A stretch of 60,416 nucleotides of DNA from contig NZ_KB899710.1 in the NCBI RefSeq assembly GCF_000378445.1, positions 1-60,416 on the forward strand, written 5' to 3'. A program made the position numbers and the translations under genes. Every line of letters starts with the position of its first letter. Within the stretch, counting starts at the first letter, position 1. The notes under the pieces were generated by a model. It was not told the DNA's origin. It did no database searches and saw nothing but the letters and a program-made list of their open reading frames with translations. Positions 30,558-38,055 of this stretch are shown here, piece by piece. This stretch comes from Deinococcus aquatilis DSM 23025 (GTDB taxonomy: Bacteria > Deinococcota > Deinococci > Deinococcales > Deinococcaceae).

Positions 30558-31862
30558 TTACTTGCGGTAGACCTTCACGGCTCCGTTGACGGTGCGGATG
30601 GTGCCGCCCTCGAAATCTGCTGCCCACGCGCCGCCGATCTGGTACTGGTCGCGGGTGGGGAAGCCGAGGAAGGAGCCGCTGCCGCCGAGGCCCTGGTAGG
30701 TTTTCAGAACGTCACCGATCAGCCAGAACGTGCCGTATTTTTCGGTGCTGTAGAGTGCGCCGCTCTGGAAAAAGCCGTAGAGGCCGCTGGTGCCGTAGGT
30801 ATTGCGGGGAATGACTTTCTCGTCGCCCGCAGCCCAGCCGAGGCGGGAAGGAGGACGGGTGGCGCTGTTCTCGGCCTGAGCCAAGGCCAGATAACGTTCC
30901 AGCAGGCGGCCATGCACCGCGTAGGAGCGGCTGCTGCCGTTGGCATGGAGCAGGGCGGCGTCGCCGTAGGCGCCCACACCGTTAAATTTCTGCCACAGGC
31001 CGTCGCTCCAGGGCACGGCGTAGGTGGTCGCGTTGCCCAGCGACTCGCTTCCCTTCAGGCGGTCATAGGCTTCGACCATGGCCTGATCGAAGGAGCCGTC
31101 CTGCTTCTGTCCGGGCTGAATCCGTGCGGTGGGCTGAGGCTGGGGAATGGGCTGAGGCGTCGGCTGGGGTGCGGGCTGGGCAGGTGTTCCCGGCGTGACC
31201 GTCACGGTTCCGGTTGCGCCGCCCTGATTGTTTCCACCCTGTGCAGTGCCGCCCTGATTGCCTGCTCCGCCCTGTGCAGCGCCGCCCTGGCCGACGCGGA
31301 AGGTGGCGACGTCCGTGACCCAGGAATCGGCGGGCAGAGGATTGACCACGATGCTCAGGGCGCGGGCCAGGTTTTCCTGCCCCTGCACACGCACCTGTGC
31401 AAAGCCTTCGTCGCCCACGAAACGGGCAATATCATCCAGATTCAGCTCTTTTTTGCTGGCAAGGGCCAGCAGGCGGTCCTGACCGTTGGGGCCAGCCACC
31501 GTCAGGGTGTACTTGGCGGCCTGTGCGGGGAAAACCCGCGTGACCCCGGCCTGCACGAAGTTGCTTTCCTCGTAGCTGTTGGGAAAAAACAGGTCGATCT
31601 GGCCGTTGGCGTTCACGTTGAACAGGTAGACGTAGGCGTCACCGTTGGTCTTGAGGCCCACGCTGACCTTTTCACCCTTGCGGTAGACCGGATTCTGGTT
31701 GCCGCTGGCGTCCTTGTTCACCCAGACCTGTACGTTCAGTTTGGTTTCGACCGGGTTCACGATGATGCTCTGGGCACTGATCTTGGCTGGGCTGGCGCTG
31801 GCGACGGTCGTTGCGCCGAGGCCGAGCAGTAGGGTGATCATGGTCATCGTTTTGGTGTTCAT
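30558..31862 (-). CDS. Secreted DUF4384 protein with LGFP-like C-terminal repeat
   Basis: A 434-residue exported protein. The signal peptide is ITLLLGLGATTVASA (cut near residue 24). A DUF4384-type domain follows (VWVNKDASGNQNPVYRKGEK, then GDAYVYLFNVNANGQIDLFF and SYEESNFVQAG), a beta fold found in envelope proteins. A low-complexity linker (about 200-255) is Gly/Gln/Asn-rich and then Pro/Gln-rich (PAQPAPQPTPQPIPQPQP). The C-terminus has LGFP-type wall-repeat wording, LGGSGSFLGFPTRDQYQIGG. This suggests a surface or cell-envelope protein. The ATG has GGAGG about 8 bases upstream. Confidence 0.82.
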   Translation of the reverse strand: MNTKTMTMITLLLGLGATTVASASPAKISAQSIIVNPVETKLNVQVWVNKDASGNQNPVYRKGEKVSVGLKTNGDAYVYLFNVNANGQIDLFFPNSYEESNFVQAGVTRVFPAQAAKYTLTVAGPNGQDRLLALASKKELNLDDIARFVGDEGFAQVRVQGQENLARALSIVVNPLPADSWVTDVATFRVGQGGAAQGGAGNQGGTAQGGNNQGGATGTVTVTPGTPAQPAPQPTPQPIPQPQPTARIQPGQKQDGSFDQAMVEAYDRLKGSESLGNATTYAVPWSDGLWQKFNGVGAYGDAALLHANGSSRSYAVHGRLLERYLALAQAENSATRPPSRLGWAAGDEKVIPRNTYGTSGLYGFFQSGALYSTEKYGTFWLIGDVLKTYQGLGGSGSFLGFPTRDQYQIGGAWAADFEGGTIRTVNGAVKVYRK

Positions 31863-32023
31863 GTGGAAACCTCCGGAATGAATAGGACGTAGGGTGGCCC
31901 GTTTTGGGTTTGGCCTTTCGGTGCAGGCAAGGTAGGGCGCGAACCTGACGAAGCACTGACCCTCACTCCTTCACAAACGCTGTCCCAGTGGCCCATGAAC
32001 GTCACCGTAAGGTCATTCGGCAG

Positions 32024-32038
32024 ATGTGGCGGCCACAT
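32024..32038. promoter_or_regulatory. Palindrome between divergent secreted-protein genes
   Basis: ATGTGGC-G-GCCACAT is a perfect 15-bp palindrome with one central base. It lies between the divergent DUF4384 gene and the small exported-protein gene. It could be a regulator-binding site; no matching regulator gene is adjacent. Confidence 0.4.
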
Positions 32039-32106
32039 GAGACAGGCCTGACTCAAACGTGACGAAGGGCACATCAGCGGCATTGAAGCCGGTCATCAAG
32101 CGCCGT

Positions 32107-32112
32107 TAGGCT
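32107..32112 (+). promoter_or_regulatory. Leaderless -10 box of the small exported protein gene
   Basis: TAGGCT ends 6 bases before the ATG at 32119. Confidence 0.55.
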
Positions 32113-32118
32113 GCAAGG

Positions 32119-32544
32119 ATGAATCCCCTCCGAACTCTGTTGATCACCAGCGTTCTTGGCGTGACCCTGACGACGTTGCCGAGCATGCAGGCCCAGGCCT
32201 CATCCACCCAGCCTGCCGACCCCTGGCCCAGCAGCGCGGTATTGACCCGGCTGTTTGTGCTTCCCTCTGGCCGTACCGATGGTGAACGCCTTGTCCGGCA
32301 ACTGCACCTGACCCCTGCCCAAACGGCTGAACTCCGGCGACTGGCCCGCAGCGAGGCAGTCCTGGCAGAAGCCGGGAGGCAGGTGTTCGGACGCGACGAG
32401 GCCACGGCCCTCAATGCCAGAATTGCTCGCCTGTCTGCCGAAAAAGACCGTAAGGTGCATCTGAGTCTGGCGGGCAAATATTCCAACTTTCGTGGCTGGG
32501 TCAGGACGTGGTGGACCCAGAAGGTCAGTGAAAGCAGGAAATGA
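32119..32544 (+). CDS. Small exported protein of unknown function
   Basis: A 141-residue protein with a signal peptide (LLITSVLGVTLTTLPSMQAQA, cut near residue 27). The mature part is basic and helical, with LTPAQTAELRRLARSEAVLA and ATALNARIARLSAEKDRK, which could form a short coiled coil. The LTPAQTAELRRLA wording resembles Spy/CpxP-like envelope proteins in style, but no LTxxQ repeat is complete, so I do not assign it. It faces the DUF554 gene tail to tail. Confidence 0.7.
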   Translation: MNPLRTLLITSVLGVTLTTLPSMQAQASSTQPADPWPSSAVLTRLFVLPSGRTDGERLVRQLHLTPAQTAELRRLARSEAVLAEAGRQVFGRDEATALNARIARLSAEKDRKVHLSLAGKYSNFRGWVRTWWTQKVSESRK

Positions 32545-32583
32545 GCGGGCACGCTGAAAAAGCGTTATCAGGTCAGGCGCAGA

Positions 32584-33357
32584 TCAGCCCAGCCGGGTCG
32601 CCACCCATAGGGCCAGCGGCGCAATCAACAGGGCCGGAAGCATACTGCCCACGCGCACGCGGCGGTCTTCCCAGCCCAGCCCGGCCAGCATCAGGTTCCA
32701 TGAAATGCCCACGATGACCAGGCCGCCAGCTCCGGTGATCAGCAGGACGTAGGGATTGGTCTTGAGGATTTCGGGACTTGCGCCGCCCAGCAGCCCAGCA
32801 GCAAATCCGCCCGCTGCGAGGCTCAGGCCGCCCTGAAGCAGCAGGACCGTGATGGCCGAAAACCCCACGCCGATGCCGTAAGCGCCCGCCAATGCCAGCG
32901 CCGCGATGCCGTCCAGCGTACTTTTGAGGACGTAGGTGGCGTTGTCACCCGTCAGACCGTTCTGAAGGCCGCCCACCACGGTCATCGGGCCGATGCAGAA
33001 CAGCAGGCTCGCGGCCACGAAGCCTTCGGTAAAGCGCCCGCCGCCCCTGAAACGTCGCTTGAGGGCGTCTCCCAGACGTGCCAGGCCTTCTTCTATGCCC
33101 AGTGCCTCTCCGACCACCGCGCCCAGTGCGAGGCTGACCAGAGCCAGAATGACTCCTGGTACGGCCCCACCGCTCACCCGGTTCAGGCTGCCCGCCATAT
33201 CCAGCGCAATGAACAGCGTGACCAGACTCAGCGTTTGCAGCAGCGTGCGCTGGGTGCGTTCGGGCAGGCGGCCTCCCAGCAGCAGCCCCAGCAGCGTGCC
33301 CACCAGCACTGCGCCCACGTTGATAAAGGTGCCCGACAGTTGAGTAAAGAGAGACAT
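32584..33357 (-). CDS. DUF554 integral membrane protein (YdfK family)
   Basis: A 257-residue inner-membrane protein with about seven hydrophobic segments. Family marks are the N-terminal SGTFINVGAVLVGTLLGLLL, with GGRLPERTQRTL, then EGFVAASLLFCIGPMTVVGG and GISWNLMLAGLGWEDRRVRV. DUF554 proteins are widespread and their transported substrate, if any, is unknown. TACAGT (33366-33371 as its complement) ends 8 bases before the ATG, a leaderless layout. Confidence 0.93.
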   Translation of the reverse strand: MSLFTQLSGTFINVGAVLVGTLLGLLLGGRLPERTQRTLLQTLSLVTLFIALDMAGSLNRVSGGAVPGVILALVSLALGAVVGEALGIEEGLARLGDALKRRFRGGGRFTEGFVAASLLFCIGPMTVVGGLQNGLTGDNATYVLKSTLDGIAALALAGAYGIGVGFSAITVLLLQGGLSLAAGGFAAGLLGGASPEILKTNPYVLLITGAGGLVIVGISWNLMLAGLGWEDRRVRVGSMLPALLIAPLALWVATRLG

Positions 33358-33497
33358 TCGGCTGCACTGTAGAGCATTTGACTGACGAGCCGGGCACCTG
33401 TATGACGCCTTCCACGTCCCGAGCAGACCTTTTCTTCCCCCCCATCAGGTGGCCCCTTTAAATTCGCTGAACGTTGACGCGGCCCTGACTTGGGGTG

Positions 33498-33711
33498 TGG
33501 TAAAGTTCCCGCAAGTTGAAACGGATTCCTGTTCGTTGGCTTGGGTCTGATCCCACTGCGTCCCTCAAGGGCGGCGGTTGGGGCGCGGGCGGCGCGGTGG
33601 GCCTCTTGGGTGGGGCTGCCGAGTGCGGTGAAATCGTGCAGGAAATCAAAATCATAAATTGTTGTGCGGGGCTGCCTTCTGGTGGCCCCGCCTGCTTTTT
33701 GGAGGCGTACC
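33498..33711 (+). promoter_or_regulatory. Leader region of the HTH gene, with promoter, overlapping reading frame and terminator
   Basis: An extended -10 box TGGTAAAGT (33498-33506) precedes a leader of about 200 bases. The leader ends in a terminator-like hairpin directly before the GGAGG site of the HTH gene. A TTG-started frame (33516-33725) runs through the hairpin and ends inside the HTH gene, so its translation could open the hairpin. Some other structured RNA is also possible. No riboswitch class is recognised. Confidence 0.45.
33666..33700 (+). terminator. Terminator-like hairpin immediately before a ribosome site
   Basis: GCGGGGCTGCC (33666-33676) pairs with GGTGGCCCCGC (33681-33691) around loop TTCT, with two G-T pairs. 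A T5 run is at 33696-33700, then GGAGG at 33701. The position suggests attenuation of the HTH gene. Confidence 0.75.
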
Positions 33712-33915
33712 TTGACTCTCTCTAACCAGTTCGAGAACCTGCCCAAGCTCCTGAAAATCAGTGAAGTGGCCGATTTTACGAGTACCCACGAGCGCACCGT
33801 GCGCCGCTGGATTCGGGATGGACGATTGGTGGCGCTGGAGCATCCGAGCGGTCTGCGTGTATCGCGCCGCGCCCTGTGGCGCTTCCTGGGACTGGATATG
33901 GCGCTCAGCGCCTAA
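33712..33915 (+). CDS. Small excisionase/MerR-type helix-turn-helix protein
   Basis: A 67-residue protein that is almost all one winged HTH of HTH_17/excisionase type: LLKISEVADFTSTHERTVRR (helix-turn-helix), then WIRDGRLVALEHPSGLRVSR (wing) and RALWRFLG. Such proteins bind DNA as small activators or recombination-direction factors. The TTG at 33712 is chosen because GGAGG (33701-33705) lies 6 bases upstream and residues before it do not look like a protein. No integrase is nearby, so it is more likely a transcription regulator. Its leader carries an apparent attenuator. Confidence 0.8.
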   Translation: MTLSNQFENLPKLLKISEVADFTSTHERTVRRWIRDGRLVALEHPSGLRVSRRALWRFLGLDMALSA

Positions 33916-34120
33916 GCACTCCCTTCAAAGGTCAGGGGCGCTGGCGGGGCTATTCTGCCCTGCACATGTTGAATGTTCTTCTGCCACCAGTGTTGTTCCT
34001 GCCTATAAGTGCACAGAGTCCTCTCCTGATGTGCAGGCTCACTGCCTGTCACTCAGGCAGCGGGGAAGTTTTGCCGCTGGGTCACCCTTGGATTCCTCCA
34101 CAACCTGATGGGGGAGAGGC
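33916..34120. other. Intergenic region with no recognised feature
   Basis: About 205 bases between the HTH gene and the next plus-strand gene. A GGGGGAGAGG ribosome site closes it. No promoter hexamer, hairpin or repeat stood out. Confidence 0.4.
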
Positions 34121-34837
34121 ATGACACTGGCCGCCCTTCAGGCTGCCCTGAACGCAGGCGATGACGTAGGCGCACTGGCCGTTCTGTCTGAATTGCAGCC
34201 CGAACCAGCAGAAGCCCAGGCCTGTGCGGAACTGGCCCTCCATCTGGGACGACCCAGCCTGGCGGCGCAGTGGGCTACCCACCCTCTGACCCGTGTGGCG
34301 GCTCTGCTGCGCCTGGGTCAGACCGAAGCCGCCCGCCAGATTCTGGCCCCATTGCCCGATTCGCCGCGTGTGGCGCTGCTGTCGGCCCGCCTGCTGGCGC
34401 TGGAAGGTGAGGCCAATGCACAGGCACAGGCCATCCATGCCCGCGCTCTGGCCCGTGAAGGGGGCGACGCGGGAGCGCTTGTGGCCGCCGCGACTCTGCT
34501 GGGAGAACTCCTGCTGCCTACCGATCCACGCGCCGCTCTCAGAACGCTGGCCGAGGGCCTGAAGGTCGCTGAGATGGCAGGCGAGGCCGCTGACCCGCAC
34601 TTACTGGCAGTGCTGGCACAGGTACAGGCCGCAGTGGGTGGAACCGAAAAAGCTCGCCGCACCGCCGAGAAAGCTTTGGCCCGTGCTGTGCCCCGCAGTC
34701 CTGCCCATGTGCTGGCGCTCTGGGCACTGGGTCAAGAAGAGCAGGCCCATGCCGCAGCTTCGGTGGGAGAGCTGGATGGGCGCTGGCTCCGTGCGTTCAG
34801 CGCGTTACCACATCCAGCCGCGCCAGCCCGCGAATAA
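34121..34837 (+). CDS. Hypothetical TPR-like alpha-helical protein
   Basis: A 238-residue, Ala/Leu-rich soluble protein with degenerate helical repeats (LAALQAALNAGDDVGALAVL, then ALLRLGQTEAARQILAPLPD and AVLAQVQAAVGGTEKARRTA). It is likely a TPR-like scaffold. No signal peptide or catalytic motif is seen. A strong GGGGGAGAGG ribosome site precedes the ATG. Its last 41 bases overlap the end of the convergent P450 gene. The role is unknown. Confidence 0.72.
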   Translation: MTLAALQAALNAGDDVGALAVLSELQPEPAEAQACAELALHLGRPSLAAQWATHPLTRVAALLRLGQTEAARQILAPLPDSPRVALLSARLLALEGEANAQAQAIHARALAREGGDAGALVAAATLLGELLLPTDPRAALRTLAEGLKVAEMAGEAADPHLLAVLAQVQAAVGGTEKARRTAEKALARAVPRSPAHVLALWALGQEEQAHAAASVGELDGRWLRAFSALPHPAAPARE

Positions 34838-36053
34838 CGAAGCCGCCCACATATTCGGCGGGTGCATCTGCATGGGCCAGACGCAGTTCTGGCAGATTGC
34901 GGCACAGTGCACGCAGGCTCAGGGCCAGTTCCAGGCGGGCCAGTGGCGCACCGAGACAATAATGACTGCCCAGCCCGAAGGTCAGATGTGGATTGGGGTC
35001 TCGGTTCAGGTTCAGGCTGTCGGGAGCATCAAAACGGCGTGGATCGCGGTTGCCGCTGGCATACAGCAGGGCCACCTTGTCTCCTGCTTTCAGGGACTCG
35101 CCGTGGAGTGTGGTGTCTTCCAGGACAAATCGCTCGAACATGGGCAGCGGCGTATCAAAACGCAGCAGTTCTTCTACAGCGCGGCGAAAGAGGGGCAAAC
35201 TGTTTTCCTGCGGGGCCGCCTGCACCAGCGTTTGCCAGAGGTTGCCATCCGCCTCCCGGTCCCTCAGCAGGGCCAGCACGCCCGCCGATAGGCCGTTGAC
35301 GCTGGCCTCATGACCTGCGTTCAGTAGCAGAATACAGGTGTCGATCAACTCCTGCTCGGTCAGTCGGTCTCCGTCCTGTTCGGCCTGTACCAGCGCGGTA
35401 ATCAGGTCGTCCTGCGGGTCGCGGCGGCGTTGGGCGGCCAGGTCACGCAGCAAGGCCCCAAATTCCAGCACGGCCCGTTCTGCTCCGTCCTGATCTTCTG
35501 GCGTATGGGTGGGTTCGTACAGCCGCACAATGGCCGCCGACCAGGGGCGCAGGTTGCCCCGTTCAGCTTCCGGCACTCCCAGCAGTTCGGCAATGACCGT
35601 CACGGGCAGCGGCTCGGCGTAGGCCGATACGAGGTCGAACGGTCCACTTTCCCGCAACCCTTCCAGTTGCGCGGTCAGCAGCGTTCCTATGCGCTGCGTC
35701 AGCCCTTCCACCCGCCGGGGCGTAAATGCCAGCCCGACCAGCGAGCGCAACCGGGCATGTTTTTCGCCCTCGCTGTCCAGCATATGGTTGCCGTTGAAGG
35801 CATCAAAATGGGCCTGCCGGGGATCGGGAAGCGGCCAGCCCAGTTCATCGCGGGAATAGCGGTGCAATACGCTGCGGCCAAAGCGCTTGTCTCTCAGCAC
35901 TGCCGAAATGTCCGCGTGCCGGGTCAGAAACACCCGGTTCAGGTTCGGATCGTGGAAGGCTGGAGTCTGCTCGCGTACCTCGGCCAGCAGGGGGTACGGA
36001 TCGCGCACAAACTCAGGGTCGGTCAGTGGGAGTGCCAGAGTGGGCAGGGACAT
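34797..36053 (-). CDS. Cytochrome P450
   Basis: A 418-residue soluble bacterial P450 monooxygenase. The heme Cys is in FGLGSHYCLGAPLARLE (about residue 356) and the K-helix ExxR is in RRAVEELLRFDTPL. The I-helix reads LLLNAGHEASVNGLSA, with Ala-Ser where most P450s have Thr for oxygen activation, a modest variant. Deinococcus uses a CYP287-type P450 to hydroxylate carotenoids; whether this is that enzyme or another cannot be decided here. TAGGCT (its complement at 36060-36065) ends 6 bases before the ATG. Confidence 0.95.
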   Translation of the reverse strand: MSLPTLALPLTDPEFVRDPYPLLAEVREQTPAFHDPNLNRVFLTRHADISAVLRDKRFGRSVLHRYSRDELGWPLPDPRQAHFDAFNGNHMLDSEGEKHARLRSLVGLAFTPRRVEGLTQRIGTLLTAQLEGLRESGPFDLVSAYAEPLPVTVIAELLGVPEAERGNLRPWSAAIVRLYEPTHTPEDQDGAERAVLEFGALLRDLAAQRRRDPQDDLITALVQAEQDGDRLTEQELIDTCILLLNAGHEASVNGLSAGVLALLRDREADGNLWQTLVQAAPQENSLPLFRRAVEELLRFDTPLPMFERFVLEDTTLHGESLKAGDKVALLYASGNRDPRRFDAPDSLNLNRDPNPHLTFGLGSHYCLGAPLARLELALSLRALCRNLPELRLAHADAPAEYVGGFVIRGLARLDVVTR

Positions 36054-36216
36054 GGCCGTAGCCTAGCGGGTGCGGGGTGGGGGCACCCGTAAAAGGAAAC
36101 TACGGTTGTCAGCCTGCTGGTAGCAGAGGAAGGACCGACTTTTACTGGACGATCTCATCCCGTAGCAGACGTTCTTCTTATTTCCTCTACTGACCACGTA
36201 CTGTCTTTCAGCGCCT

Positions 36217-36966
36217 TTATAGAAACTGCTGTTCTTCAATCCTTGGCGGCTCGTGGGCTTCCAGAACTGGATCAGGCAATTCGGGCAGGCCCGGCTCGAT
36301 CATCGGCAGCGGCGTGGTGGGCAGGGGCGGGCGTTCCAGCGGGGCCGCTTCTTCGGGCAGGACGTGGCGGGACGAGAGTTCACCGAACGACGACACCAGG
36401 GCGCGGTAGCCGCTGAGAAACTGGGCGTACTCCTGCCGGGCACTTGCCAGCCGCGCTGTCAGGTCGCTGTGACGATCGGAAAAGGTGCGCTCCAGCGCGT
36501 TCATTCGTTCGGCCTGTGCCCGCTCTCGCTCCAGGATCAACTGGTGTTGCTCGCGCTCCAGGTCGGCAAAACGGCTCCGGAAGGCCAGTTCCAGCGCACT
36601 GATGCGGCTCTGGTGAGCTGCTTCCAGCTCGGTGCTGCGGCTCTGCGCGTCGTTGTGAATGGCGTCGCGGAAGGTGTTGGCCTGGGCCAGAATCACCTCG
36701 CTTTCACGGGCTGCTGTTTCGCGCAGGTCGTGGCCCATGCGCTCGGCAGCCACCAGTGTCCGGCGAATGTCGTCTTCCTGCTGCTTCATTTCTTCTATGC
36801 GGCGTTCCAGCTCCTGCGTGCGTTCCTGCATAGCCTGGCGCTCCTGCAACAGGCCTTCCAGTTCTTCGGCCACATCGGTCAAAAACTGGCGCACGCTGAG
36901 GCGGTCATAGCCCCCGAACTTGCCCGGAAACTCACGGTGACGGATATCGAGTGGAGATAACTTCAT
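36217..36966 (-). CDS. divIVA: DivIVA-domain protein
   Basis: A 249-residue coiled-coil protein with the DivIVA membrane-curvature-binding N-terminus: [20 protein letters not shown], then [19 protein letters not shown]. Long heptad coiled coils (about 35-200, [20 protein letters not shown] style) follow, then a Pro/Glu-rich tail. DivIVA proteins organise cell poles and division sites; in Deinococcus they link chromosome segregation to septum placement. The ATG at 36966 follows a GAGGTCAGGA stretch; a start at 36984 would add six residues. It lies 27 bases after yggS, an arrangement known from Gram-positive division clusters. Confidence 0.92.
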   Translation of the reverse strand: MKLSPLDIRHREFPGKFGGYDRLSVRQFLTDVAEELEGLLQERQAMQERTQELERRIEEMKQQEDDIRRTLVAAERMGHDLRETAARESEVILAQANTFRDAIHNDAQSRSTELEAAHQSRISALELAFRSRFADLEREQHQLILERERAQAERMNALERTFSDRHSDLTARLASARQEYAQFLSGYRALVSSFGELSSRHVLPEEAAPLERPPLPTTPLPMIEPGLPELPDPVLEAHEPPRIEEQQFL

Positions 36967-36993
36967 AGTCCTGACCTCATGCAAAGAACCTCG

Positions 36994-37662
36994 TCATAGA
37001 AATAACCTCCTGCCGACCCTGACCAACGTGGCCCCGGCCCGCACCGCCTGCGGATAATCGTCACTCATGCCCATGCTCAGCTCAGGCAGGCCCAGATCAT
37101 GGGCGCGGCGGGCCGTGTCTTCAAACAGGCGCAGGGTCGCCTGCTCGTCGGCATCGTCAGGGGCCATGACCATCAGGCCCCGTACCTTCAGTCCAGTCTG
37201 CATCACCTGATGGTAGACGGCACTCAATTGCTCCGGCCTGACACCATGTTTCTGTTCTTCTCCATTATGAAGCTGAAGCAGCAGATCGGGCGCACGCCCC
37301 CAGCCCTCGGCAGCCTGCGCGATGGCTTCGGCCTGCCAGACCTCCTCTATGCCGTGAACCAGCGTCACGGGTTTCAGGTACTTGACCTTGTTGCGCTGCA
37401 ACGTCCCGATGAAGTGCCACTCGACACCAGGCCATTCGGTCCCGGTTGGCCCTGTCTCCAGGCCGGACAGTTCCGCTGCCTTGTCGCGCAGTTCCTGGGC
37501 GCGGCCTTCTCCAAGTGTGTGTTCGCCGTAAGCCAGCACGCGCTCCCGAATGGCCTCCACGGGCTGCCCCTTGGTTACGGCGACCAGACGCACACTGCCG
37601 GGCTGCCGTCCGGTTTCGGCCTCCAGCGCCCGTAGATGGGCCAGCACTTCCGGAACGCTCAT
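36994..37662 (-). CDS. YggS/PROSC-type PLP homeostasis protein
   Basis: A 222-residue pyridoxal-phosphate-binding protein that buffers free PLP. The PLP lysine lies in [20 protein letters not shown] (about residue 31). Family marks are [49 protein letters not shown] and [20 protein letters not shown]. It is placed directly upstream of divIVA, as in the yggS-ylm-divIVA clusters of Gram-positive bacteria, and is probably cotranscribed. Confidence 0.95.
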   Translation of the reverse strand: MSVPEVLAHLRALEAETGRQPGSVRLVAVTKGQPVEAIRERVLAYGEHTLGEGRAQELRDKAAELSGLETGPTGTEWPGVEWHFIGTLQRNKVKYLKPVTLVHGIEEVWQAEAIAQAAEGWGRAPDLLLQLHNGEEQKHGVRPEQLSAVYHQVMQTGLKVRGLMVMAPDDADEQATLRLFEDTARRAHDLGLPELSMGMSDDYPQAVRAGATLVRVGRRLFL

Positions 37663-38055
37663 GGCGACCCCGGCACGTTGCAGGGCAGCCCGGAAGTGCG
37701 ACAGAGATCGGGCGTTATCCAGCGTGCACTGGTGTTGCTATGAGCCATGAACCCCCACGCCCCTGACGGACGGCGCTCTCAGATCGACGGATGACTGTGG
37801 CATGAAGGCATTCTGGACTGTCGAGGGTGCCTTCTCAAGTCTGCCCCCCCGGTTGGGCAGGCTCTCCCAGCCTGCTTTCTGATCTTACCGTCAAGGAATC
37901 TTCACGCTTCTCAGCAGCCCAACCGGGAAGGTGTAGCTCAGTGCGTCGTCAGGCCCACGTTCTGCTGCGGTGAAACTTATTTCTGAGCCAGATGTTCAGA
38001 GAATTCTCACTGCACGGGGCGGACTCTCGCGGGCCTGTGCGACACTAGGAGAAGA
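37663..38055. other. Intergenic region between yggS and bamA (divergent)
   Basis: A 393-base spacer. It must hold both promoters. AGGAGA about 5 bases before the bamA ATG is its ribosome site. CCCCCCGGTTGGGCAGG and TCTCCCAGCCTGCTTTCTG around 37845-37885 have partial inverted-repeat character. No gene or known RNA was recognised. Confidence 0.4.

Noticed and set aside
30364..30570. 68-codon open frame between nspC and the DUF4384 gene
   Set aside because: No ribosome site, no leaderless box, and its end overlaps the next gene on the opposite strand; looks random.
37930..37985. tRNA-like start (GGTGTAGCTCAGTGCG)
   Set aside because: The rest does not fold into a cloverleaf and there is no T-loop GGTTCGAATCC-type sequence.
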